Counted from the stretch's first letter, positions 22,322-34,604 are shown. The stretch is DNA of 64,000 bases from Augochlora pura (GCF_028453695.1 NC_135773.1:18848001-18912000); one strand, 5' to 3'. The notes: generated from the letters alone by a model not told the origin. Program-made: numbers and translations.

Positions 22322-23964
22322 GCACGGAGTCTGCAGTGGATCTTTCGGAATTCAGACTTCCGTATCCGGTATCGAAATATGCCCCGGCGCTAGCAATATA
22401 TGGGAGTTGCCCGAACAAAATGAAATACTCCATTCGCGCCGAAACTAGAAACGTTAGCGGAGAGAGCTCAACTTTGCAGCGTACATTTTGTTCCGTAACT
22501 ACGTTTGAACGGAGCGTAATTGCAGCACGTCCCGCAACCGTGTCGGCTAGAAGTCGAAATCAAAATGCGCGGATGCAGGCTGCGGAGGGTAGATGCAACG
22601 ACTTGCGCGCCGCAACGCAAACGTTCCCGTTCCCGTTTCTGACCCCCTCCCCTTCCTCCTCCTCCGTTCCTACGTTCCCCCGTGCAGTCCCGTCACCGTT
22701 CAACGTTCCAACCGAAGAGATATTTTAACGGTTCGCCGACGCTTTGCGAAATTCCTTGGATTTTCCTGGCCGAGCCGGAACAATTACTCGTGCAACGTCT
22801 TGCTGCGCGATCTCTTTGTACCCGGTTCCGCGGCCCCTCGGTTCCGCGTGAAACCGAGCAGATCGATTTTTGTGCGCGCCCCGACCGCGAGCGTCGCGCT
22901 CCACTTTCGAAACATTTTAATCACAGCTTGTAGTCGCGGCAACAAATCTGACTAGTCGGTGAACCTCGAGTTCGTTACGCCCGCGAATTCTGGCTTCTGC
23001 TGCAACGCGTTGATTACGCTCTATTTGTGTTCCGAGGAGCAGCGAAAAGGGTGAAAGAGCAATCGAGAGGCGCGTAGGCTGGCACGCGCGCGAATCTACG
23101 GAAACAGAGAGGGGGAGAGAGAAATGGAGGGAGGGAGGGAGAGACGGGATCGGATCGGATTTCGTACGCATGAGCAATAAAACGTCAAGCGTCGCGGAGA
23201 AAGTTGGGCGGGTGGAAAGGAGAAACACCGTAGTCTGTAATCAAAACAGCGGCGCGAGCCGGTAATTGGCGAAAAGAGACGGAAGAAAGGGGGTAGGTGA
23301 AACCGGAATATACCGAGCGGAAGGGGTGCACGTTTCCGAGTTTCCGAAAACAGCGACGCGGCTCGGCGCGGCGATACGCGAAACGTTGACGACGTTCTAT
23401 TAAAGCGGAATCGAGGAACGCCGACCGGAGGAAGAAATCCGAGGGTAGAGAAAGAGGGAGAAACCGCCGGGCAAAGGGAAACGAGAAGTCGCTAAATTTT
23501 TCCGCGCTAAAAATTGCTGCCGTGAGCAGCAGCTCGGCGAAACGGCTCGGGTCCGCCCGTTTCGCTCGTTCCAAGAAAATTTCCATAAGACGGACCGTTT
23601 TGGAAATTTTAGACGCGGAAAGAAGCTCGTCGAAGTATAAAAACCTCGAAATACTTTGCCGGAGCCGCGGCCGCGCAGCGCCAGCCTGCCAAGAATGGCT
23701 ACTCTGCTCCGATAACGGTATCGGAATATTTCCTACCAACTATTCCCGGCCAGCGATCATCGCCAGCGAAACCCGCGTTCTTACGACCGCCGCATAAAGA
23801 GATTAGCTTCGTTGGATCGGAAGCTTATTCCAAATGAAGTTACGATTACGATGGATCCGCGGAATCGTCGGATTTTTTCGGATCGACGAATGCTAAATGC
23901 TCGTCTGTTATTTGGAACAGAGTTGTGCAGTATCGTAATTGAATTGTTCCAGGATTGAAATTAG
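22322..23964. other. CpG-rich non-coding block
   Basis: Almost continuously CpG-rich up to about 23880, with a purine-rich run (GAGAGGGGGAGAGAG, GGAGGGAGGGAGG) at 23105-23145. Frames are open on both strands (22336-22728 +, 23185-23739 -, 184 codons) but arginine/serine-rich and without domains, as expected for random CpG-rich DNA. Confidence 0.5.
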
Positions 23965-24365
23965 ATACTCTATTACATTATAATTCCTGAAATACTAAGT
24001 GATTAATTTACATTGACTACAAAATACTGAATAATTATATTACATTAATTACAAAACACTCGGTAATTATATTTCGTTAATTACAGAATACTAAGTAGTT
24101 AAATTACATTAATTACAAAACTGAGTAATTATGTTTCAGTTATTACAAAATACTAGGTAATTAAATTACAATTATTATGAAATACAAAGTAATTAAATTA
24201 CAACATACTCTGATTGAATAAAGATTAGGAATTACAATATTATTAAATAAAGATTACGAATTCCGAAGTCATTGAATTAAGATTAGAAATTACAACGCGA
24301 TTAAATAAAGTCTACGAATTACGATGTGATTGAATTAAGATTACAAATAGTTAAATACTAAATTA
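23965..24365. repeat. AT-rich tandem repeat, units about 34-37 bp, two variants
   Basis: 23965-24215 consists of degenerate copies of AATTACATTAATTACAAAAT followed by ACTRAGTAATTA. 24212-24360 shifts to copies of GATTGAATTAAGATTACGAA with TTACAAYG. The gradual change of unit along the array suggests an old satellite-like array that drifted. No coding meaning. Confidence 0.75.
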
Positions 24366-24431
24366 AAATGTAATTAATGAACATTGTATTTAGAAGAGAT
24401 AAAAATGAGCACATCGAAGAAAAATATAAAA

Positions 24432-24650
24432 ATATTTCTGACTTCTTGAAAATTCCAAGGTAACTTCTGGAAAAATATTTAGTATAATTAACAATCGAAT
24501 TAACAAAAATGGTGGAATTGCGTAATTGAATTAAAAATATTAAACATATATCTCACTTCTTTAAAGTTTCACGCTGTAACTTCGAGAAATATATTTAGTA
24601 TAATTAACAATTGAATTAACAGGAATGATGGAATTACATAATTGAATTAC
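24432..24650. repeat. Tandem duplication, period about 116 bp
   Basis: 24432-24532 is repeated at 24546-24650. Both copies contain TTTAGTATAATTAACAATYG and AATTAACARRAATGRTGGAA. It adjoins the AT-rich array and probably arose by the same local process. Confidence 0.75.
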
Positions 24651-26344
24651 GTCGCAGCTGAAGCACTATGTAAGTAAAAATGCAACTTAGTTAAATTGCG
24701 AAATTAAAATACAACGCAATTAAACTGTGAGATTGAATTACAGTGTAATATAATGAGTTCAACTCCGATGTCAATCTACCCAACAGAATTTGATGAAATG
24801 TTCGATAGTCATTGGCAAATTTATTTGCGTCATCAATTGGCTCCATACCGCTCGGTACTACTAGACCGCTTTTATTTTATCTCATTTGGAATAATTATGA
24901 GACATTTAAGTGCTTTAAAGCAGGGAAATCATGTTACATTATACGGCGATAATAATGGTTTAAGTATAATTTTTAAAAACGTCAATATCTACGTTATGCA
25001 GTTGGATATTTGCCTCCTGTATTTTCAACGCCAATTGCATTGTCTCGTTATTACCTATAATTAATCTGTTATTATTTAATATATTTTCCAAATGGCTTCT
25101 ATATCGCTGAGATAAATAATTGTTGAACTATGAATGTTTTCTGTGTTAATTGCAAGAAATAATCGACTCAAGGTAATACATTGATATTATTTAATTTGCA
25201 TTTAATTTGCTAGCGTTTTAAATTGCATTTACTCATTTTTGCCACGAATACATAAGATCCGTAGTCTAATAATAACAATAATAACGACAGGTTCGTAACG
25301 TTTGCATAAAAGAATGGTCGAGGAACACGCGTTACGTCGTCGCATCGATTCGAGTCTGACCACTCATTGTCCGATTCTACTTGCGCCGCGAAGCGTTCGG
25401 CGACCGTGCTTCTGCCGAAGGAACAATAATTCCGGTTGCGTGGGTAAGCAGTTTGCGAAATACTTGGCTGGACCGTTTTTACGATGGTGGTTGGAGTCAT
25501 CGGTGATAAGATCTTTAATTGTCTCGAGGGAAGGTGGGGCGATCGATACTTACCGGCTGCGAAAACGAGGTCGAGCGAATCGGATGAGGAAGAACAGCCT
25601 CCTAGAGAAATTACGTTAGAACCCCGTCCCTAACGGGTACGCTTTCGGAACGAACAGATCGAAGCTGGTCATGGGCACCGTACGAATGACAACGAAAGTA
25701 GTCCGGCCACGCTTTTGTTTGTAAATTGCAAGAGTAGATTTCAGAGCGAGCGGACCAACTGGAGCAAACGTGACGACTGCAGCTGGGAACAACTGGCCCT
25801 GCAACCAGCGCTATTTTATTCGCATCATTTTTGAAGTCGCGCGAAAGTAAGCCATTCTGAACTGCAGTTTCGCCGATGGGCTCTTAACTGCTCGCTGTAC
25901 GATGCTCTTGACGAGGTAATCCGGCGGATTAATTCGCGCGTAGATCACACTCGTCGCCGCGGCGCGCTGCGACTCGTTTCGCTCTCGCTCCAGATCTCCT
26001 GCTTCTGCTTTTGATCCTGCTCCTGGCCGCGGAATCGATTCTCTCGCGAGTAGCCGACAACTATGGAAGCACGATATCGGATAATCGGAAAGTAATAGAT
26101 TGGTAACGGCGACAGGAACGCGGACGAGACCGTGAGCCCAGCGATTCTCTAAACTTTTTCCATCGCTAACAACTGCTTCGCGAACTTCCGAGAACGATGA
26201 ATAATAATGCGATCGGATCCTGCCTCCGTCACGCTCTGACCGTTCGTTATGGATTCCGGCCGAAAGTCGAAATCAAAAATCATTGAATACGCCTGACCCT
26301 CGATTTACACGAATTTTCTTTTACGCGAATGAAAACCGTTGGGC
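24651..26344. other. Non-coding stretch, CpG-rich block
   Basis: AT-rich to about 25280, then CpG-rich to about 26290. The 103-codon frame at 24753-25064 (+) is AT-rich and has no recognisable domain or clear upstream signal, so I do not call it a gene. Confidence 0.45.
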
Positions 26345-26500
26345 GATGATTAATATGCTTCCTATAACTTTGCTATTACTTGGAATGACAAGGCAGATAT
26401 AAAATACCGTCGCATGAGCTCGAAATAACGTTGAAAAATATCAGTTTTCATTTGTTTTCGCCATTACAAGTAATAGCAGAATTAAAAAAGGAGATATATA
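26345..26500. mobile_element. Fragments related to the Tc1-like MITE interior
   Basis: AACTTTGCTATTACTTGGAATGACA-type sequence at 26363-26390 faces an inverted relative (CATTACAAGTAATAGC) at 26463-26478. The same motif occurs once inside the TA-bounded element at 59204-59658 (ATTCCCAGTAATAGCAAAG). It appears to be an inverted pair of decayed pieces from that family. The termini are not visible. Confidence 0.4.
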
Positions 26501-27702
26501 TGTTACTATATTTATTTATTTATTTATTTTTATTGCTGTCTTTACTTAGTTTTATTATTTATTTCGATAAGTATCGTCAAATACTCTCACTGTTGTCTAA
26601 AATAAAATTCAAGTCAGTTTTCGTAGCGATTTTAAAAGTACAAAGGCCGCCACTGTGGCCGTCTTATTCGTGGCACAAGGAAACTTCCGAGGACAAAGTT
26701 GCACTCTTTGAAACGACGCAACCGATAACGGTAGGCAGACATATCTGTTCACGGCGTTCGAGAGAAAAAGGCGGACAAAAGGCCCGGTCGGAGTCGAGTC
26801 CCGTTGCATCGCGCCCGCGTGTTGGCTGGCATAATAATGGAGGCGCATAATCGCGTGTTTAGCGTCTCATGATGAGGCTCGGTCCCGCAGGAGCGGTGCA
26901 TTGCGGCGATCCTCTATTCGGGAATGATAAATTGACAGTGAACGCGTACGCCCGCCAATGGAAATGATCGTCCGTGTAAAATTACGTACCCTGCCGGGTG
27001 CCGAATGCTCGGCGCATCAACAACGCAAACGATCCAGCGCGTTCAACCGTTCGAAAACGAATTAAACGACCGACGTGATTCTCTTTGCGCGGCACCGGTC
27101 CCCGAAATCGATCCCTACGCGACAAAGAAGATCTACACGCCGGGCCACGGTTCCCTAATGAAGGTGCCGAGAAGTATCATTTTATCTCCCCCGTTTCGAA
27201 CCCCTTGATCGTCGAGCCAAGATTTAGAGATTCATTTGTACCTGTCCATCGCAACTGGGAAAATGAAATGCGTGTCTCTGAGTTTCTTTTAACGCGACAG
27301 GAGGGCCATCCCATATTGTGACACAGCGAAATATCCGCATCTGAAATATTAAAAACCATGGTTTCAGAACATTTTTGTTTCATTGTATTGTCTATAAATT
27401 AAGCTACAGCGTTTTAAGATACTAATAATATTTAAGATATATCGTAAAATCTGTATTAAATCTCTCTCGAACAAGGTATAACTGAACTACAGTTTTTAAT
27501 TGTCAATATCAATTGCAAGAATTAAAAACTAAATGAAACCTATATTTTTGTTTTCAAAATTGTATCGCATAGAAAATAATGCGGTGACACTTTTGAATTC
27601 TTCTAGTGTCTGTGCTATTTTCATCCTTCGTGGTCGTACGAACGAACAATAATGCATAAGATGCAAGATTAAGTAGAAAAAACGAAATTCATTGATTATT
27701 TT
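26501..27702. other. Non-coding stretch
   Basis: (ATTT)n low complexity at 26509-26540; CpG-rich at 26640-27230; AT-rich after 27340. The frame 26431-26850 starts in low-complexity sequence and shows no domain. Confidence 0.45.
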
Positions 27703-28062
27703 TTAACCTCTTAGGATCTGACGCGCCACTGTAGTGATTTTCGCAGATGACATTATTTATATTACGACTCAATTGTACTATTATTTATTGAAATATATTA
27801 TTAAAGTTAAAATATATGTATCATATCTAATAAGAAAAATTATTATTTAATCATCGGAACATACTTGGTTAGACCCAAGTAATACGCGTCGAACTCTACT
27901 ACAATACAGAGAAACAGCTCCGCACATAATTCAGTCGTGCCAGCAGATTAAAATTTAGATATTTGTAGCATGACAGTATGTATTAATTTTATTTAAAAAT
28001 AACAAAATAAATAAATAGTTTTGGTGGCTTGGAGTAGACATACGACCGCCAATGGGTTAAAT
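27703..28062. mobile_element. Composite of two TTAA-element ends (B copy 4 plus another family)
   Basis: The left part starts TTAACCTCTTAGG and carries the B-family palindrome in decayed form (CCACTGTAGTGA, 27726-27737), 19 bases inside the TTAA. The right boundary is a different terminus: in reverse complement it reads TTAACCCATTGGCGGTCGTA, with TTAA at 28059-28062. The two ends do not match each other. This is therefore probably a truncated B copy followed by the end of a separate TTAA-bounded element. Confidence 0.5.
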
Positions 28063-30037
28063 TGAAACTACTCGTATTTGCCACAAACGCATAAAAACGC
28101 AGTCTAGTCGCAGGAGAAACTCAAACAGCCTTCTCAATTTGACTTCGTTACCTTTGTGATAAATTTGACCCGGTAACGCCTCTCGCCGAGTTAAACGAGC
28201 AGCGGCGTAACGGGTCTCGCAGAGCAGTAATACGTAAACGCGAGCTTTAAAATTCTAGATTCTGCGTGGAGCGACGCGGCGTCACAACACACTGTCAAAA
28301 GGGTCAACAGGTATTTAATATTGATTATCCATCAGCGGCAATCGCGTCGTTTTATTTCGTTTCGCGAATTAATTTTCAGCGCTCATGCATCGCGAATGAA
28401 GTTCTCGGTGCGAGCGTTGGCGCGTTGGCGCGTTGGCGCGTCGACGCGTGTACACGCTGCCGTGCCAAAACCGTCCACTTCCGGCGTCGCGTCGGTTAAT
28501 TCGGCGAGGTAAATAGCCGCGGTTTGTTAAATGTTCCACGGAAAATCAGGCTGGCCTACAATTTTGTAAAATCGAGCGCGTGTAACGCGACGTATTGTCG
28601 CCGGCCGGTGGACGAGAGAGGCCCTGCGGCCGAGTGGTAGAAGTGGGGGGGCAGGGGGGAAACAGAGCGCGAGGGGGTGGTATCGATAAATGCAAGAGTT
28701 ACGCGCGTGCGAACGCACCGAAGTGCAAATGACGTACCGCATTGTACTTTATTGTGCGCCATTGTGTTGCAAATCCAAACAAACGGAGGGCAAAAGCGAT
28801 TTGTTTATGAATGGAGGCCCCGCCGCGTCATACATATTTATCTAACGGCGCGGCCGTTCGCCGTTATTAGCGCGTCACGGATTTACCGCGCCGTCGCTAA
28901 TATCGTTTCGATTCGGTCGCGATTTCCGAGCAGAGCGACGAAAAAAATCGCGCTCCCTCACGCCGAGATTCGTCGGGACCCGGCGAGCGCAGACGAAACG
29001 AGCACGGCTTCGAGTCAATCTAATTGAACGCAGCCACGGTCCTCCATAAAATACCGGCGCTCCTGCCAATCCAAGCAGACGTCACGGTCGCGTCACGTCG
29101 GGACGTCGCGCGTCGCGTCGATGGCATTTCATTCCAACGACAAATTTACTTTTCTCGGGGCGAGCAATTCGAAACCAGTTCGATGCCTTAGAATCGCAGC
29201 GGCCATTTTTACGGTGACCCCAGAATACGGTTACCGGATGGAGTCGCGTTTCAAACTCGTTCGATTCGTCCTGGATCTTGCTTATTTATAGAATAGGACG
29301 CTTAACGTGTTTACTGCTGTAGGAACGTCTATAAGAATCACACGAAATTGAGACAGCTTCTCTTGTATTTTAGCAGTAGAGAGGACGATAATTATTGCAA
29401 AAATTACATCATTGACTCTATCGACCTTTGCTGATACCAAATAATTTTAATTTATTTAATAGATTATAGCAAAAAATCAGTATCGAGTTTGCTAAAAAAA
29501 TCTTGTTATCTATATGCATATAACCACCATAGTTGATACAGTGTTGAGGGTGTATTTTTCCTACTCTTTTTGGTATATATTTTTTTAAAAAAACGATGCA
29601 ACTTCTTGCATCGGCATTTTTTATATATTTATCTTATTGTTTTAACAATACATATCAATTTTTACAAGAAGAAATAGCGTACAAAATAGCACATAATCGT
29701 ATGTCAAGAAAAAGACGGTCACATGGTTTCCATCATTCTAAAGCAAGGAACAAGAAAAATTCTTAATCGAGATGCATTGGTCATCACAAAAATCGCAAAG
29801 GAAGGATATCATTGATAATAGAAAAAAATGTCAGCATTTTGAAGTTGAAATATCCAATTTTAGTACTTTTGAAACCCATTCAGTGCCCAGTGCACTGTGT
29901 CGTAGTCTATTGAATAACTTCGTCAATTTCACAAATCCGTGAATATCTTTTGGTAGAAATGTTTTCTGTAACATATGTTCTGAGAAAATAAAGTAAAATA
30001 AACAACTTTTCGAAGATTCTAGCCTAGAATTACCTTC
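28063..30037. other. Non-coding stretch, CpG-rich then AT-rich
   Basis: 28100-29280 is CpG-rich with an 8-base tandem (GTTGGCGC, about four copies) at 28417-28442 and G-rich runs at 28644-28678. 29290-30037 is AT-rich and includes a hairpin GATGCAACTTCTTGCATC (29594-29611) between T- and A-rich tracts, and a short CAGTGCCCAGTGCACTG palindrome-like motif near 29880-29896. No gene recognised. Confidence 0.5.
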
Positions 30038-30273
30038 TTAACACATTAAAGGCGGGGGATCTTGACGAAAGTATGTTAGGTAACGCTTCAATCCACAAAA
30101 CATACTAAATACAAATGTAGTGCGCATAAATTGCGCAATGAGGTTGCAAACCGTACTAATACGACTCCCGCCTTTAAGCTACAGTCGAGATAAATCGTAT
30201 TACTACGACTCTCTCCTTTAAGCTACAGTCGAGATAAATCGTAGTACTACGACTCCCGCCTTTAATGTGTTAA
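30038..30273. mobile_element. TTAA-bounded miniature element, A family (copy 1)
   Basis: TTAA lies on both sides, with terminal repeats TTAACACATTAAAGGCGGG. It is inverted relative to the copies at 36880 and 43106: its left end (GGGGGATCTTGAC) matches their right ends. Its right half holds three tandem copies of a 44-bp unit containing the TIR core CCCGCCTTTAA and a palindrome (perfect TCGTAGTACTACGA at 30239-30252, 17 bases from the TTAA). The interior differs from the other two copies. The right TTAA (30270-30273) is also the first four bases of the adjacent B element. Confidence 0.85.
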
Positions 30274-30515
30274 CCTCTTAGGCACGACGCGCCACTATAG
30301 TGGCTTTCGTGAATGTTCTGTACTATACTCAATCGTTTTATTAATTATTAAAGTAAACGATTAAAGTAAAAGTGTGTACGTACAATACACTAAGAAAAGA
30401 ATATACGTAATGAATTCTATATATAGATATACGGAAAACATATATACTAAGAAAAAATGGTAATTTAGTTATGAAAAACTTTACTTGATCAGGATTCAGC
30501 CAAGCCTAAGAGGTT
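30270..30515. mobile_element. TTAA-bounded miniature element, B family (copy 1)
   Basis: It starts TTAACCTCTTAGGCACGACG and ends GCCTAAGAGGTT, where the final TTAA has mutated to TTTC. The perfect palindrome CCACTATAGTGG (30292-30303) is 18 bases inside the left TTAA. Internal sequence matches the copies at 13855 and 42134 in reverse orientation (for example ACACTAAGAAAAGAATATA). It shares its left TTAA with the A element, so one of the two inserted at the edge of the other. Confidence 0.8.
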
Positions 30516-31668
30516 TCGGATTATAAGCAGGATACATACGATACTTTCACGAAAAACGAGTTTCTTCGTTCGAAGAGCGAGAAATAAGCAAGATTAACTT
30601 ACGTTTGATTACTTGTGATCCTCCCAGACGTCGGGAACAAGTTCTGTTCCGGGTACCCGACGCATCTGGCCCAAAGGTAGAGGCGTGCCCTGCCCGGCTA
30701 ATGGTCTCCGGTCGGTAAATTATAGTTAACCACAAGGTTGCGCAGGAATGCGCCCAATGACACCGCTAATTTGTAGACGGTCGAATCGCGTAATTACTCA
30801 ATCGTGGAATTCCGGCGCGGCCCGGACGCGTGTCGTTGCACGCGTGCGCGCTCCCACGCGGGCGAGCGTCTCTGCTCGCGCGAACGTCGCGTGTAGATAT
30901 TTAAATGGGAGAACGCGGCGGCGAAACTTGCCGGTGTTGACCGCAAAACAGGATCAAGGGTTGAACTTCTCAAAGAGAAACTGCGGCCGGTGTATACGAG
31001 CGTTGCACTTGAACAGTGTACGTTACATCGGAAGTTTCAGCCGCGCCGGGTTAAGATATTCTCTCGCCGCGACACGGGGCGACGCGAGGCGCCGCGACGC
31101 CTCTCCCGCTAAATCTCCATGAATTATGATCCCCGGGCTGCAACGCCTCAACAATAGGGGGGGTCGGATCGGCGTTGGCCTTTCGATCGGCGCGAGACCG
31201 TTTCGCGAGCGCGATCCTTTATTTTTTGCCCGGCAGGAATGTATTCGAGCCACCGAGGCTGATCGATCAACGGGAAATGGAAGGGCCATACGCGCGGTAA
31301 AACTCGCGTTTAAGACTCCCCATCCGACGTTTTACCGTGAAAGATGTTTATCCGTAAGTTGGTCGATTTGCTCGCTCCTATGTTTACTTTGAAACTCGAT
31401 TTCCGATCGGGAACGCATTCGCGTTCGTTCCTGTACGTTCGATGCACGGAGCCGCGTCCCGGGTGAATCATCCGGTTTAACAGGACGTAATATCCTCGAG
31501 CAGCGTATTAGAAATTCAGGTTCACCCGCTAGCACCATCGAAACTGCTTTTTGTTTAACTTGCCGGGAGAATGCGAACGGCTCGTGGATTCCCGAGTAAT
31601 CGCCCCGGTTCTCAGCTAACGTTGAAATTCTTGCTCCTATCGCTTCCGCTCATCTCCTTTTTCTTTTT

Positions 31669-31670
<2 letters not shown>
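30516..31670. other. CpG-rich non-coding block
   Basis: CpG-rich from 30600 to 31640. Frames on both strands (30748-31122 +, 31023-31289 -) overlap, are rich in Arg and Ala, and show no domain. Confidence 0.5.
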
Positions 31671-31707
<37 letters not shown>

Positions 31708-31720
31708 TCTTTCAATCGCA
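31671..31720. repeat. (TC)n / pyrimidine tract
   Basis: About fifteen TC repeats followed by TTCTCTTTCTTTCAATCGCA. The tract ends in CAG at 31719-31721 and so would serve as a strong splice acceptor on the plus strand. Confidence 0.9.
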
Positions 31721-31721
31721 G

Positions 31722-31918
31722 TTAGTCTTCCATCAATCGCATACGGTAAGTACAGATAATACAGCTCGTTTTAAAATAGCGATAACGAAGCAGCAAAATC
31801 GACAGGTAATCGTCCGTATTGGATAGTGGAGTCGGTTACCGTCAGATGACCAATTACTATGCTCTTTTAACTTGTCCTCGGGCATAAATAACTTTCAATA
31901 TATTTATTGTATAGCAAC
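31722..31918. other. Non-coding stretch with a possible 24-base exon
   Basis: 31722-31745 is framed by a pyrimidine tract plus CAG before it and GTAAGTACAG directly after it. The rest is AT-rich without recognised features. Treat the exon as a hypothesis only. Confidence 0.25.
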
Positions 31919-32074
31919 AACGAAGCAAATAAAATAACTTTTTATCGAAACGTAAACAAAATAAAAGAATCTTTTATTGAAATACGATTGAAACAAAAGA
32001 ATCTCTTATTGAAACATAAATAAAATAAAAGAATTTTTTATTGATACGTAAGCAAAATAAAAGTATTTAGTATT
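31919..32074. repeat. Minisatellite, 32-bp unit, five copies
   Basis: Units read approximately CGTAAACAAAATAAAAGAAT then CTTTTATTGAAA. Successive units begin at about 31947, 31979, 32011 and 32043, an exact 32-base spacing. The short internal AAAAGAATCTTTT is itself palindromic. Confidence 0.85.
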
Positions 32075-33784
32075 GTGGGGTATGAGATAAGACCATTTGG
32101 GTTATGCGATAATAGGATCGAAGTGAGGTTTTTAGTGAAGAGTGTTTGGACCGCGTGACTGTTCCTCGAAATGAGAGTGAGGTTAGAAAAGTTTTCCCAG
32201 TTGCGTGAGAGCGTTGAGAGAGCAAGGACGAACCGTGAGATATTTGTGAGAGACTTGCGTGTAAAGACTGCATTTTATTTCATTATTTTGTTTTTCCACT
32301 TTTCTGTTATTAAATATTTTGTTAAAGTAACTGTGGTTGATCCTCTGTTGTCGAAAATCCCTACAGCATTGAAAAATAAAGCAAAAGTATTTTTTATTCT
32401 AAAATAAACAAAATAAGCTGCCAATAATGGAACACGGGTCGAGCCTCTGTTATCGAATGAGAAATGTTTTTTAGTGGCCGATACACGAATCGAGCAGTTA
32501 AATATTGTATCGAATGTGTGCAACTGTTTTAGTAATCGACAGAACACGGTCATTCGTTTCCGCTGGTTTTGGCAAGCTAAAAGAGATTATAGTAGTCCAA
32601 TTTCATGAAACCAGTGGTAGAACACTTTTCAATGATTCTTTCGCATCCATTGTGCCTAGGGGCGCATGTAATACCAGTTTAATATTTCGAAAAACAGTTA
32701 CCGCGCTCGAATTTATAATTGAAAAATACACGACCGACGGATGTTGATATATATATTGCGGTAAACTTTTTTTGCGTGTTCGCACCGGCCAGCGTTGCTT
32801 TTTATTCCCCGGATTCATTCGTATAACACGTTTTATGCCGTGTCGATACCATATTTCACATTGTTCCCACGTTACATTAGCTTTCCGATGGTATTTTTTG
32901 TTTCATTCTCTAACAACGTCGAACGATCGGTTCACTTTGATTAAACTTAGGCACGAGCATGCAACTTGCCTTCGCTATGAAGTTCAGCCATGTTTTCCGA
33001 AGTTACGGTTCGATGGAAAAGGTATTCAATTACGCGATTTATTCCTACGGTGTTCCATGGAGAAACTGAAAGAGCTATTAACGACGAGACGACATGGCAG
33101 CAAGCCGGACTGCTTTTCTCCTTCCCCCCGCGGCCAGAAAAGTGGGAGAAAGTTCTGAAAGTTGTTACGACCTGCGAGCCCCGGTTCTCAGACAAACAAG
33201 TCATACCTCATTTCGAAGGAGTGGGGACACGCGACGCATGCGGCGGAAGACCTGTACAACGTGATGGTAGTTCAGAATTATAATGTTCACGTACTCCCGG
33301 CGCATGCGTCAGCTGCCCCCCACTACCTCGATAACTTAAACGTCCGAAAACCCTGGTCTCGGCTCGCTCTTGAAAATCGCTGAAGCCGGACTCCGCGACC
33401 GCGGCTCCGGTTAGCGCGGAAGTCGCGGTTAAATGGAAAGTTAATTGATTACCCGAAGGACAAGAAAATAGATGTAGCGCGGCGGGGAGCAGTAACAGCG
33501 GGACACAACGCGCGACTCGGTATAATTACGCGCGTGTGTAGAGCATAATGCTGGTCGGTTTCTAGGCCGACATTAGAGTTTACTTGGTGTCCATAGCGGC
33601 GTCGTGTTACCTGTCTAGAGTTAATTAAGTTAATTAATGGATTGGCCACGCCGTCGGAGTTTGCACGGCGCAGCGGCGGGGTAGGTAGCAAAGCCGGCAA
33701 CAAACATCAAAGATAAATCGTCCAAGTTCGCGGGGGAGAGCCTATTGAGAAACGCTCCTTACGTTACGGATATAAACAGCTGGC
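32075..33784. other. Non-coding stretch
   Basis: 32075-32560 contains a purine-rich segment and two copies of CCTCTGTTRTCGAA about 100 bases apart (32343 and 32445); an LTR-like reading was considered and rejected. 32580-33200 shows mixed frames on both strands. From 33240 the DNA is CpG-rich. No gene supported. Confidence 0.45.
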
Positions 33785-33829
33785 CGTGTCCCGTGTCCCG
33801 TGTCTCGTGTTCCGTGTCCCGTGTCCTGA
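33785..33829. repeat. GTGTCCC minisatellite, about six copies
   Basis: Tandem 7-base units GTGTCCC with variants GTGTCTC and GTGTTCC. Frames across it give a short CSVSRV-type repeat with no functional meaning. Confidence 0.9.
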
Positions 33830-34319
33830 AGTTTCAATTACTGACTCTGCCCCCGGTATTCACCGTGAAACGAACGCCATTGTGCCAAATGAAAGGCAAA
33901 CCCGCGCTGCCCCCGGACTGCCACAGCTGACCGGCTCGCGCGAACTTGTCCTTTCTTTTCGTAGATTAATACAAGCAGGATAATTAAATAACCCGGACCC
34001 GAGCTCTTCCAATCTCTTCCAGAGCATCCTCGAAAAATCCGTTCATTTAAATTCCGCCGGATTTCCGCGACAGTTGCACGCGCTCACCGATCGCCAACTT
34101 TTTTTTCTCACGCAGACGATTAATCCGTTCGCCTCTAAATAATAAAGAGCTCTGCCGCACGAATGCCAAACAATTTCAAAAACTCGTTGATTATTCAAGC
34201 TGGTCATCCGGCATTTATTCGATATATGCGACACTTGAGACAAATATGGTACAATAATATTCGTGAAAAATCAGGATCAATGTCTCATTATTACTTGTAT
34301 GAATATACTACATATATTA
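33830..34319. other. Non-coding stretch
   Basis: Moderately GC-rich then AT-rich; nothing recognised. Confidence 0.45.
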
Positions 34320-34604
34320 TACAAAGTGTCCCAAAAGTGACTCGCAATCGGGAAATGAGGGATTCCCAAGGTCATTTCAAGTAACTTTTTTCTTTACAAA
34401 AATTGTCTCCGTCGTTAACGAGTTATTAACGAATAACAGTGACTGTTTCAAACCAGCCGTATTCGCTTCTCATTGTTCAATGTTTTATGTTAATAGCTCG
34501 TAAACAAAGCGGTGGATTGGATTCGATCTAAGGAAAAAGTTACTTGGAATGACCATAGGAACCTCTCATTTCCCGATTGCGAGCGACTTTTGGGGCACCT
34601 TTTA
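34320..34604. mobile_element. Complete long-TIR miniature element, M family
   Basis: The left end TACAAAGTGTCCCAAAAGTG, ACTCGCAATCGGGAAATGAG continues through TTCAAGTAACTTTTTTCTTT. The right end gives the same in reverse complement (GGTGCCCCAAAAGTCGCTCG, CAATCGGGAAATGAGAGG). The arms are roughly 115 bp and TA-flanked, around a short interior. It is 285 bp and non-coding, probably a Tc1/mariner-type MITE. Relatives lie at 2445, 17282 and 61095. It sits immediately next to a retrotransposon remnant. Confidence 0.8.

Noticed and set aside
23185..23739. 184-codon minus-strand frame as a gene
   Set aside because: CpG-rich, low stop density, no recognisable domain; a plus-strand frame is open over part of it.
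29593..29612. Hairpin GATGCAACTTCTTGCATC with T-rich flank as a terminator or Helitron 3-prime end
   Set aside because: Rho-independent terminators do not apply in insect nuclear DNA, and the CTRR terminus expected of a Helitron does not follow the hairpin.
32072..32365. Solo LTR (purine-rich block followed by AATAAA-like signal)
   Set aside because: The possible ends do not give a clean TG...CA with matching 5-bp target duplications, and no primer-binding site or second copy was found.
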